Of a stretch of 6,531 bases of DNA, positions 1-6,531 are shown piece after piece (positions within the stretch are counted from its first letter, which is position 1; each line of letters opens with the position of its first letter). This DNA comes from Trueperaceae bacterium (GTDB taxonomy: Bacteria; Deinococcota; Deinococci; Deinococcales; Trueperaceae): NCBI GenBank assembly GCA_007130445.1, contig SLSM01000194.1, positions 1-6,531 of the forward strand, given 5' to 3'. The position numbers and the translations under genes were made by a program. The notes under the pieces are model-generated. The model searched no databases. It was not told where the DNA came from and saw only the letters and a list, made by a program, of their open reading frames with translations.

Positions 1-2
1 AT

Positions 3-182
3 TCGACCTCCGTGCCGGTCTACTACCCGGCGCAGGTCACGATGGACTGGCTCCTGAGTGAGGAGCACGTGGTGTGGGAGGAGATGCGCGCGGACACGGC
101 CAGCTGTGCGGCGTGTCACGGCGCCACGTTGGACGACGTGTGGTGGCTGTCCGAGCAATCGATCGAGGCGACGGGCGAGTGA
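3..182 (+). CDS. C-terminal end of a probable c-type cytochrome / haem protein (partial)
   Basis: This frame is open from the window edge to the TGA at 180-182 and gives the last 59 residues of a protein whose start lies outside the window. Visible residue 35 begins a CAACH sequence (nt 105-119), a CXXCH motif. In exported proteins this is the site where haem is covalently attached through two cysteines, with His as axial ligand. Only about 20 residues follow it, and they include a Trp-Trp pair. Class I cytochromes c usually have CXXCH near their N-terminus, so a terminal position suggests either the last haem site of a multihaem protein or a haem site at the tail of a larger redox enzyme. 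The signal peptide, other haem sites and distal ligand would lie upstream and cannot be seen. One CXXCH in a short fragment can also occur by chance or bind zinc, so the family is not assigned. A likely terminator hairpin begins about 50 nt after the stop. Confidence 0.6.
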   Translation, partial: STSVPVYYPAQVTMDWLLSEEHVVWEEMRADTASCAACHGATLDDVWWLSEQSIEATGE

Positions 183-232
183 ACCGAGGCTGAGCCGAGC
201 CATTGCGCTCGACGCTTCGTCCACACGTCAAG

Positions 233-262
233 CGGCGCGGCCCCGACATCGGGGCCGCGCCG
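233..262 (+). terminator. Perfect GC-rich hairpin, probable transcription terminator
   Basis: The arm GGCGCGGCCCCGA (234-246) is followed by its exact reverse complement at 249-261, and C233-G262 adds one more pair. With a physically possible ACAT loop (246-249) this is a 13-bp stem, 12 of whose pairs are unbroken G-C pairs in 234-245/250-261. It starts about 50 nt after the stop of the upstream haem-protein gene and about 100 nt before the next start codon, the expected position for an intrinsic terminator. No U-tract follows (TCGTAGTCGG), which is common in very GC-rich bacteria but leaves efficiency uncertain. The stem is symmetrical, so it could act in either direction. It would insulate the regulator genes from read-through. 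Confidence 0.7.
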
Positions 263-270
263 TCGTAGTC

Positions 271-287
271 GGCGCCGGCCAGGCGCC
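271..287. repeat. Short inverted repeat GGCGCC-N5-GGCGCC in the intergenic region
   Basis: Two copies of the self-palindromic hexamer GGCGCC lie at 271-276 and 282-287, five bases apart, about 40 bp upstream of the candidate -35 element. They read both as a direct and as an inverted repeat and could be a protein-binding dyad. In sequence this GC-rich, short GC palindromes are frequent by chance, so support is weak. Confidence 0.25.
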
Positions 288-301
288 TTGCGGCTGTCGC
301 A

Positions 302-328
302 CGGCGGGTCGGCGTGGTCCGCGGGGTG
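302..328 (+). promoter_or_regulatory. Possible operator: three 9-bp-spaced GGT direct repeats
   Basis: CGGCGGGTC, GGCGTGGTC and CGCGGGGTG follow one another at 302-310, 311-319 and 320-328, putting GGT at 307, 316 and 325 with a 9-bp period. The third unit overlaps the candidate -35 hexamer of the first regulator gene. SARP-type activators are known to bind short direct repeats that overlap or adjoin the -35 region, so this could be an autoregulatory site. The units are degenerate and the background is G-rich, so this is a suggestion only. Confidence 0.2.
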
Positions 329-354
329 ACGACGCGCGCGTGAGCGCGTAGCAT
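326..354 (+). promoter_or_regulatory. Candidate sigma70-type promoter giving a near-leaderless mRNA
   Basis: GTGACG (326-331) matches 4 of 6 positions of TTGACA. TAGCAT (349-354) matches 4 of 6 of TATAAT, including the key A at position 2 and T at position 6. The spacer is exactly 17 bp. TAGCAT is the most AT-rich hexamer in this region. Transcription would begin near 361, two to four bases before the ATG at 364, which agrees with the lack of any Shine-Dalgarno sequence there. A small dyad, CGCGC-GTGA-GCGCG (335-348), sits in the spacer and might bind a regulator. Promoter prediction by eye in GC-rich DNA is unreliable. Confidence 0.35.
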
Positions 355-363
355 GCGTCCACG

Positions 364-3300
364 ATGGAAGCAGACGTCCGGTTGCTGGGGCCGCCGGCGG
401 TGCGCGTCGCCGGCGGCTGGGTGCCGCTCAGGCCGGGACGGGCGGACGCGGTGTTCGCGTTCGTGGCGCGGCGCGGTGCACCCGTGCGTCGCTCCGAGGT
501 CGCGGCGTTGCTGTGGCCAGAGCTGGATCGGGGTCGCTCCGCGACGAACCTCCGGCAGGCGTTGCGGGGGTTGGTGACGGGGCCGCTCGGGACGCTCGTA
601 GGGCGCGATCGGGAGCGCCTGTGGGTGGAGGCGGCGAGCGACGTGCAGTGGTTCGAGGAGGCGGTCCGAGAGGCGCGCTGGCAGGACGCGGTGGCGGCCT
701 ATCGCGGCTCGCTGCTCGAGGGCTTCGAACTGGACGATGCCGGCGAGTTCGGCTCGTGGTTGGAGAGCGAGCGTTCGACGGTCGGCGAGCGTTGGCGTCA
801 TGCGTGCGTCGCGGTGGTGGAGACGGCGAGCGCGCGCGGCGAGCATGCCGAGGCGCTGAGGGTCGCGGACGCGCTCGTGCGGGCGGACCCGCTGGACGAG
901 TCGGCGGTACGGCTCGCGTTGCGCGCAGCGGCTTCGTTGGGTGATCGCGCAGGGGTACGCCGTCGCTTCGAGGCGCTCCAGGCGCTGTTGGAGCGCGAGC
1001 TGGGGGTGGCGCCGGAGGCGGAGACGGTGGCGCTCGCGTCGGGAGCGGAGCGTGCCGCGCCGATCCGCGACGCGGTGGCGGCCCAAGGACACGCGACGTC
1101 GCACGAGGCGCGAACGGCGCGTCAGGAGCGTTCCCCTGCCACGCGCGTGGCGACGCGCCAGTTGATCGGACGCGACGAGGTCCTGGGCGCCTTGGCCGAG
1201 CGCCTGGTCGACGGCGGTGAGCGCCTCGTGACGCTGTTGGCACCGGGCGGCATGGGGAAGACGGTCGCCGCGGCCGCGTTCGTCGAGCGCGCGCGGGACG
1301 CCTTCCCGGAAGGCTCGTTCATCGTCGACCTGGAGGCGGTGGCGGAGGGTGGCTCGGTCGCGCTGGCGGTCGCCGCCGCGGTCGGTCTGCGGCTCACGGC
1401 GGGCGCGCCGCCCGAGGGACAGCTCGTGGAGGCGCTGGCGTCGCGCCGTGCGCTGCTGGTGCTCGACGCGTTCGAGCGGCACCTCGATGCGGTCGCCTTG
1501 ATCGACGCGCTGTTGACGGGTGGCGACGCGCTGCGCATCGCGGTGACCTCGCGCACGCGGCTGCGCCACTCGCTCGAGAGCGTTCTCGAGATCGGTCCGC
1601 TCGCCACGCGTGCGCCTCGGCCGCCCACCGTGGCCGAGCTGGAGGCGGACGAGCGAACCGACGAGGGACCGAGCGACGCCGCACGTCTGTTCCGGGTCGT
1701 GGCCGCGCGGGTCCTGCCGACTTGGCGGCCCGACGCGCGTGACGCCGAGCGCATCGAGGTCGTCTGCCGTGCGCTGGGCGGCACGCCGCTGGCGATCGAG
1801 CTGGCCGCCTCGTGGCTGGACGTGATGCCGCTCGAGGCACTGGCGGCGCGCGCCGCGAGCGCGTGGGACCTCCTGACGACGGACGAGGTCGACCGCGGCG
1901 AGCGCCATGCGGACGTCGAGCGCATGCTCGCAGAGGCCTGGGAGCGGCTGGACGAGGACGATCGGGTCGCGTGGGCGCGCTTGGCGGTGATGCCGGGGAC
2001 GGTCGATCGCACGGTCGCGGTCGCGGTCGCGGGGACGGGCTGGCGCGGCCTGCGCCGGCTCGTCGACCGCGCGCTGATCCGCCGCGTCGGCGATCGGCTC
2101 GAACTCCACGCGTTGCCGGGGCGGTTCGTGCGTGAGCTGGCGAGCGAGCGCGGCCTCGACGAGGCCGCGTGGGACGCCGCGCTGTCGGTGTGGCGCGAGC
2201 GCGCGCCGCAGGAGGTGGATCCCGCCACCGGCCGCTACCGCCCGCTCGAGGGCGACGACCTGACGCAGGTGGTGGCCGTCTTGCGGCGCGCCGCGCAGCT
2301 GCGCGAGTGGCCGACGGTCGGGTCGTTCGTCGACCCCGTCGCTCGCGGTCTGGTGCGCGCCGGTCGCTTCGCCGAGTGGCGTGAGCTCGCGCGCGAGGTC
2401 GTGGCGGCGCTGCAGCGCGGTCGCGGAGCGGCGCGCGACGTGGCGCTGGGTCGTTGGCTCCCGCACGTACGGGCGCGCAGCCTCGCCGTGGCCCGCGCCA
2501 ACGCCGAGCGGGCCCTGCGGCTGGCCGAGCGTCACGGAGACGACCGGGGCATCGCGATCGCGAGCGAGGAGTTCGCCGGCCTGGATCAGAGCGTCGCCGG
2601 GTTCGAGCACGCCGAGCGTGCGCGAGACGCCCGCCGTCGCTGCGGTGACGAGATCGGCAGGGCGATGGTCGGCAACAGCTACGCCGACACCCTCGCCAAA
2701 CTCGGCCTGTTCGAGCGCGCGATCGAGGTCGACACCGAGTCGCTCGCCATCGCCCGGCGCCTCGGCGACGTCATGCTCGAGGCCAAGGCCATCGACGGCC
2801 TGACGACCGTGCCGCTCATCCGCGGCGAGGCGGAGACGGTGCGACGCGGCATCGCGCAGGCCCGGGCGCTCTTCGAGCGCAGTGGCGCGCGTCACGAGGC
2901 GCTCATCACCCTCGCGACCGAGAGCTGGCTCTGCGCCGTGATCGGCGATCACGAGCGCTCGCTCCACTACGCCCGGGCCTTCATCCAAGGCCATCGCGCC
3001 TACGGCCCGGCGACGTTCATCGAGGCGATGATGCTCGTGTACTCGGGGAGTCGACGTGGCGATCACGCCGAGGTGCTGCGCTACGCGCCTCGGCTGCTCG
3101 AGGGCACGGGTGCGCCCGAGCGCGTCTCGGCGTTCGGTGCGATGGCGTACGAGGCCCTGACGCTCGCGCACGTCCAACGCGGCGCCCTGGGGGACGCCCT
3201 CGACGCGGCGCGCCACCTGGTCGCGCAGGCGCGCGGCCTCGGCGCACCGGGGCCCCTCGCGACGGCGCTGGCGGTGTGCGGTCGATTGGCCGAGGCGCTC

Positions 3301-3513
3301 GGCGAGCGCGACCTCGCGATCGCGATGCTGGAGCGCGCCTGGGCGCATCCCTCGTTCGGGTTCGCCCTGCAGCGCGAGACGCGCGAGGCGCTGGAGCGCC
3401 TCGGCGTCGTCACCGGGCCACCGTGCACCGGCGGCATGCCGGACACGCTCCAGGAGGTCGGCTGGCTCGAGGCGGGGCTCACGCGGCTCGAACGCGCGTG
3501 GGAGGGGCCATGA
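364..3513 (+). CDS. AfsR-like SARP-STAND-helical repeat transcriptional regulator (paralogue 1)
   Basis: A complete 1049-aa cytoplasmic protein with no signal peptide or membrane segment seen. Residues 1-75 form an OmpR-like winged helix of the SARP type (starts VRLLGPPAVRV; LLWPEL; NLRQAL). Residues 95-235 are a bacterial transcriptional activator domain ending in the typical LLERELGVAPEAETVAL (208-224). After a charged linker comes a STAND ATPase: entry motif LIGRDEVL (from 267), P-loop APGGMGKT (Lys299), Walker B LLVLDAFE (Asp368), sensor TSR (395-397), GGTPLAIEL (from 472) and ERH (513-515). A winged-helix arm follows (about 524-595; GLRRLVDRALI, HALPGRF). Residues 600-1015 are helix-rich TPR-like repeats, clearest at about 765-800, with a 35-residue tail. 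By family logic, ATP-dependent opening after ligand binding by the repeats would let the N-terminal end activate promoters; the targets are unknown. The ATG at 364 is chosen because the SARP fold begins at once; it lacks a Shine-Dalgarno site. Length is close to AfsR-type regulators (about 1000 aa). Confidence 0.9.
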   Translation: MEADVRLLGPPAVRVAGGWVPLRPGRADAVFAFVARRGAPVRRSEVAALLWPELDRGRSATNLRQALRGLVTGPLGTLVGRDRERLWVEAASDVQWFEEAVREARWQDAVAAYRGSLLEGFELDDAGEFGSWLESERSTVGERWRHACVAVVETASARGEHAEALRVADALVRADPLDESAVRLALRAAASLGDRAGVRRRFEALQALLERELGVAPEAETVALASGAERAAPIRDAVAAQGHATSHEARTARQERSPATRVATRQLIGRDEVLGALAERLVDGGERLVTLLAPGGMGKTVAAAAFVERARDAFPEGSFIVDLEAVAEGGSVALAVAAAVGLRLTAGAPPEGQLVEALASRRALLVLDAFERHLDAVALIDALLTGGDALRIAVTSRTRLRHSLESVLEIGPLATRAPRPPTVAELEADERTDEGPSDAARLFRVVAARVLPTWRPDARDAERIEVVCRALGGTPLAIELAASWLDVMPLEALAARAASAWDLLTTDEVDRGERHADVERMLAEAWERLDEDDRVAWARLAVMPGTVDRTVAVAVAGTGWRGLRRLVDRALIRRVGDRLELHALPGRFVRELASERGLDEAAWDAALSVWRERAPQEVDPATGRYRPLEGDDLTQVVAVLRRAAQLREWPTVGSFVDPVARGLVRAGRFAEWRELAREVVAALQRGRGAARDVALGRWLPHVRARSLAVARANAERALRLAERHGDDRGIAIASEEFAGLDQSVAGFEHAERARDARRRCGDEIGRAMVGNSYADTLAKLGLFERAIEVDTESLAIARRLGDVMLEAKAIDGLTTVPLIRGEAETVRRGIAQARALFERSGARHEALITLATESWLCAVIGDHERSLHYARAFIQGHRAYGPATFIEAMMLVYSGSRRGDHAEVLRYAPRLLEGTGAPERVSAFGAMAYEALTLAHVQRGALGDALDAARHLVAQARGLGAPGPLATALAVCGRLAEALGERDLAIAMLERAWAHPSFGFALQRETREALERLGVVTGPPCTGGMPDTLQEVGWLEAGLTRLERAWEGP
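3500..3507 (+). promoter_or_regulatory. Ribosome binding site of the second regulator, inside the end of the first
   Basis: GGGAGGGG contains a strong GGAGG core (3501-3505) within the last codons of the first regulator. It lies 4 nt before an ATG at 3510 and 7 nt before a second ATG at 3513. The 7-nt spacing is the more usual one, so translation may begin mainly at 3513. The first regulator has no such site, so the two genes appear to start translation in different ways. Confidence 0.65.
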
Positions 3514-6500
3514 TGGTCGGGGTTCGCCTGCTCGGCGCGCCTGCGGCGCGGGTTGCCGGTGCCTGGCTTCCGCTGCGTCCCGGTCGGGCGGACGCGGTCT
3601 TCGTGTTCGCAGCGCGACGGGGGGCGCCGGTGGGGCGCGCGGAGGTGGCGGCGCTGCTGTGGCCCGAGTCGCCGGCGCCGCTCGCGTCCACCAGTTTGCG
3701 CCAGGCGTTGCGCACGCTGTCGAGGAGCCCGCTCGAGGGCATGCTCGGACGGGACCACGAGCGCATCTGGGTGGACGTGCGGAGCGACCTGGCGATCTTC
3801 GAAGACGCGCTGCGGGAGGCGCGCTGGGGCGACGCCGTCGCGGCGTACCAGGGCACCTTCCTCGACGGGTTCGAGCTCGAGCATGCGGACGAGTTCTCGA
3901 CCTGGCTCGACGACGAGCGCGCGGCGATCGCTGGCCGCTTCCGCCAAGCGTGCGTCACGCTGATCGAGGAAGCCCAACGGCGCGGCGAGCACGCGACCGC
4001 CCTCGACCTCGCCGATCGGATCCTGCGGGTCGAGCCGTTGGACGAGACCGTCGTGCGCCAGGCGTTGCGTGCGGCCGCTGCGATGGGCGATCGCGTCGGC
4101 GTGAGGCGGAGGTTCGAGACGTTCCGTGCGTTGCTGGAGCGCGAGATGGCGGTGGCGCCCGAGGAGGCGACGGTGGCGCTTGCGAACGCGGCCGATGCGC
4201 GCTCGCTCGACGACACCGCGCTCGTCCTCGACGCGACTGCCCGCGAAGCGGGGGCGACGTCGGCGCGAAGCGCGACGAGCGTGCCGACGATCCGCACCGC
4301 GCGTCGTCTCATCGCTCGCGACGACGTCCTCGCCACGCTCCACGCGAGCGTGGTCGACGGCGATGAGCGACTGGTGACGCTCCTCGCGCCCGGCGGCATG
4401 GGGAAGACCACGGTCGCCGGGGCGTTCGTCGAGCGTGTCGCGGGCTCGTTCGCGGACGGGGTCGTGTACGTGCCTCTCGAGGGCGTCGAGGACCACCGCG
4501 GCGTCGCGGCGGCGGTGGCGGCCGCGGCGCGGCTGCGCATCGACGGTGGCGTCCCGATCGTGCCGCAGGTCGTCGCGCGCCTCGCGCCTCGCGCCGCGTT
4601 GCTCGTGCTCGACGCGTTCGAGCGTCACCTCGAGGCGGTGGGGCTGGTCGACGCACTCGTGCGGGCACCGAACGCCCGGTTGCGCGTCCTGGTGACGTCG
4701 CGCGAACGCCTGCGGCTCTCCTCCGAGCGCGTGGTCGACCTTCCGCCGCTCGCGATCGCGCCGAGGCGCGCGGCGCGACGCCCCGGCGTTTCGGACGATG
4801 CGCCCGAGGAGAGCGTGAGCGACGCGGCCCGCCTCTTCTTCGACGCCATGCGGCGGCGCCCTGAGTCCACGACGCCGGAGGAGCGCGCGATGGCGGAGCG
4901 CGTCGCCACGCTGCTCGGCGGTACGCCGTTGGCGCTCGAGCTCGCCGGCGTGTGGGGTGCGTTGATGCCGCTCGACGCACTGCACGACGAGCTTCAGCGC
5001 GACTGGGAGCTGCTCGCCAGCGACGACGTCGACCGCTCCGAGCGCCACCGCGACGTCGAGGCCATGCTCCACGAGACGTGGCGACGTCTCGACGATGCCG
5101 AACGAAGGGCGTTCGCGCGCCTCTCGGTCCTCGGCGGAACCATCGACCGGAACGTGGCCGCGGCGGTGGCGGGCTCGGGTTGGCGGGGCCTGCGCCGCCT
5201 CGTCGATCGCGCCCTGGTTCGGACCGTCGGTGATCGCCTCGAGATCCACGCGTTGCTCGGCCGGTTCGGTCGCGACCGCGCCGCCGAGCTCGAACTCGTC
5301 GACGAGGCCTGGGACGCGGCGCTCGCGACCTTGGGTGAGCGCGCGGACGCGGTCATGACGCTGGCGTCGGGCCGCTACCAGCCGCTCTCCGGCGATGACC
5401 TCACGCACGCCGTCGGTGCCTGGCGGCACGCCGCCCGGCGGTCGAACTGGTCGGCGCTGGTGCCGCTGGTGGTCCCTGTGTTGCGGGGCCTGGTGCGTGA
5501 GAGCCGCTACCGGGAGGTAGGCGCGTTGGTGAGCGAGGCGACGAGCGCGCTCGAGCAGGGCTCGGGCCCCGCCCGCGACGTCGCGTTGGCGCGGCTGCTC
5601 CCGTGGCGCCGCGCCGACGACCTCGCCGCGTACCGCGCGCTGATCGACGAGACGATCGCGCTCGCCGAGCGGTACGGCGACGACGTGGCGCTGGCGGGCG
5701 CGCTCGAGGAGAAGCTCCTGATCGACCCCTCGGCTGAGGACGGGCCGCTCTTCGACGCGACGCAGGCCGCCCTCGAGCGCGCAGGCGACCTCGTGCCACT
5801 CGCGGCGCTCCTCGCCGACCGCTCGTTCGAGATGGCACAGCGAGGCCACGACGACGTCTCCGTGCGACTCGCCGAGCGTTCGCTCGACATCAGCCGGAGG
5901 ATCGGCGACCGCCACGGTGAGGCGCGCGCCATCGACACGCTGATCACGGTGCCGCTGATGCACGGGGACGCCGAGACCGTGCGCCGCGGGATCGCGGAGG
6001 CCGAGGCGCTCTTCGCCGGCACGCGCGAGAGCCAGCGCTCGGTCATCACGCTCGCCACCGAGGCCTGGCTGTGCGGCGTCATCGAGGACCAGGAGCGTGC
6101 GGAGGCCTACGCCCACGCCTTCATCGACGCGAACCGGGCCTTTGTTGACGACGTCAGCGGCTTCGAGGCGACGATGCTCATCGGACACGCGCTGCGCCGG
6201 GGCGACTTCGAGGCCGTGATTCGCTACGGCGAACGGCTGCTCGCCAACACGCGTGCGAGCGAGCGCCCCGCAACGTTCTCGGCCTTGGCGCGCCCGTACC
6301 TGGCAGCGGCGTGGGCGCGCCTCGGCCGGCCCGCGACGGCCCTCGAGCACGTCCGCGCCGTCACCGAGCTAGCGCGAACGCTCGACGCGCCGCGCATCGT
6401 GGCGATCGGGCTCGTGACCGGCGCCGAGGTGGCCTTCGCGTTGGACGAGGCGGCGCTCGGCCTCGACCTGCTGCGCATGGGCTGGCGGCACCCGGCGTTC

Positions 6501-6531
6501 GATCGCGCGCGTCGGAACGACGCCCGCGACC
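3510..6531 (+). CDS. AfsR-like SARP-STAND-helical repeat transcriptional regulator (paralogue 2, 3' end outside the window)
   Basis: An open frame of 1007 codons with no stop before the window edge. By alignment with its neighbour, roughly 40 residues are missing. It begins in the ATGA overlap with the preceding gene; ATG 3513 is an alternative start two codon-steps closer to optimal ribosome spacing. Domains follow the same order: SARP winged helix (1-75; VRLLGAPAARV, LLWPES, SLRQAL), BTAD (about 95-238; ALLEREMAVAPEE), linker, STAND entry LIARDDVL (from 267; Ala replaces the usual Gly), P-loop APGGMGKTT (Lys299), Walker B LLVLDAFE (Asp368), TSR (396-398), GGTPLALEL (from 470), ERH (511-513), winged-helix arm (GLRRLVDRALV, HALLGRF), then helical repeats to the window end. 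About 50 of the first 70 residues are identical to paralogue 1, but only about a third near the C-terminus. It is probably co-transcribed and translationally coupled with paralogue 1. The likely role is an ATP-switched transcription activator with its own signal specificity; signal and targets are unknown. Confidence 0.88.
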   Translation, partial: MMVGVRLLGAPAARVAGAWLPLRPGRADAVFVFAARRGAPVGRAEVAALLWPESPAPLASTSLRQALRTLSRSPLEGMLGRDHERIWVDVRSDLAIFEDALREARWGDAVAAYQGTFLDGFELEHADEFSTWLDDERAAIAGRFRQACVTLIEEAQRRGEHATALDLADRILRVEPLDETVVRQALRAAAAMGDRVGVRRRFETFRALLEREMAVAPEEATVALANAADARSLDDTALVLDATAREAGATSARSATSVPTIRTARRLIARDDVLATLHASVVDGDERLVTLLAPGGMGKTTVAGAFVERVAGSFADGVVYVPLEGVEDHRGVAAAVAAAARLRIDGGVPIVPQVVARLAPRAALLVLDAFERHLEAVGLVDALVRAPNARLRVLVTSRERLRLSSERVVDLPPLAIAPRRAARRPGVSDDAPEESVSDAARLFFDAMRRRPESTTPEERAMAERVATLLGGTPLALELAGVWGALMPLDALHDELQRDWELLASDDVDRSERHRDVEAMLHETWRRLDDAERRAFARLSVLGGTIDRNVAAAVAGSGWRGLRRLVDRALVRTVGDRLEIHALLGRFGRDRAAELELVDEAWDAALATLGERADAVMTLASGRYQPLSGDDLTHAVGAWRHAARRSNWSALVPLVVPVLRGLVRESRYREVGALVSEATSALEQGSGPARDVALARLLPWRRADDLAAYRALIDETIALAERYGDDVALAGALEEKLLIDPSAEDGPLFDATQAALERAGDLVPLAALLADRSFEMAQRGHDDVSVRLAERSLDISRRIGDRHGEARAIDTLITVPLMHGDAETVRRGIAEAEALFAGTRESQRSVITLATEAWLCGVIEDQERAEAYAHAFIDANRAFVDDVSGFEATMLIGHALRRGDFEAVIRYGERLLANTRASERPATFSALARPYLAAAWARLGRPATALEHVRAVTELARTLDAPRIVAIGLVTGAEVAFALDEAALGLDLLRMGWRHPAFDRARRNDARD

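Noticed and set aside
58..351. 97-codon plus-strand frame overlapping the haem-protein end and the intergenic hairpin
   Set aside because: It runs through the end of the CXXCH frame, the terminator hairpin and the promoter region, and its product is Arg/Ala-rich with no motif.
353..577. ATG at 353 opening a 74-codon frame
   Set aside because: It overlaps the start of the first regulator in another frame, has no ribosome site, and its product resembles no domain. The ATG lies within the candidate -10 region.
2013..2030. Three tandem GGTCGC units
   Set aside because: They encode a short Val-Ala run within the winged-helix arm and fit codon bias; three copies are too few to call a repeat element.
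37..3348. 1103-codon open frame on the minus strand, opposite the first regulator
   Set aside because: Its codons are in exact register with the sense codons, so it only requires that the sense gene avoid TTA, CTA and TCA, which is expected at this GC content. The product is Arg/His/Asp-rich with no recognisable domain, while the plus strand encodes a clear multi-domain protein.
3081..6350. 1089-codon open frame on the minus strand, opposite the second regulator
   Set aside because: Same composition artefact: it is in antisense register with paralogue 2 and has a low-complexity Arg-rich product. That both paralogues show it reflects shared codon use, not an antisense gene.
364..6531. Reading the pair as an Avs-like STAND anti-phage defence system
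   Set aside because: STAND ATPases with helical-repeat sensors occur in defence, but here the N-terminal end is a SARP DNA-binding plus BTAD module and no nuclease, protease or TIR effector is seen. Transcription control is the simpler reading.

Overview
The window is a very GC-rich bacterial segment. It shows dense coding, strong G/C preference at third codon positions, and long stop-free antisense frames that follow from this composition. The N-terminal 'SARP' DNA-binding architecture and the STAND ATPase plus helical-repeat body occur in Actinomycetota, Deinococcota and Chloroflexota. The apparently leaderless start of the first regulator, and the ERH-type motif after its ATPase domain, lean towards a Deinococcota- or Chloroflexota-like source. 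This is inference; no marker gene is present.

Layout: (1) nt 3-182 is the 3' end of a gene whose last 59 codons contain one CXXCH haem-attachment motif, so probably a c-type cytochrome or related redox protein. (2) nt 183-363 is the only real intergenic region. It carries a perfect GC-rich hairpin (likely terminator of the cytochrome gene), then a candidate sigma70-type promoter placed so close to the next ATG that the mRNA would be essentially leaderless. (3) nt 364-3513 is a complete 1049-aa SARP-STAND-helical-repeat transcriptional regulator (AfsR-like). (4) nt 3510-6531 is a second, paralogous regulator in the same orientation. It starts inside the stop codon of the first (ATGA overlap, with a GGAGG ribosome site) and runs off the window after 1007 codons.

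The two regulators are colinear almost residue for residue through the DNA-binding, BTAD and ATPase domains: the P-loop lysine is residue 299 and the Walker B aspartate residue 368 in both. They diverge strongly in the C-terminal repeat region, where STAND proteins usually sense their ligand. The simplest reading is a tandem duplication giving two co-translated, ATP-switched transcription activators with similar DNA-binding ends and different sensing ends. Their target genes and signals cannot be read from this window.
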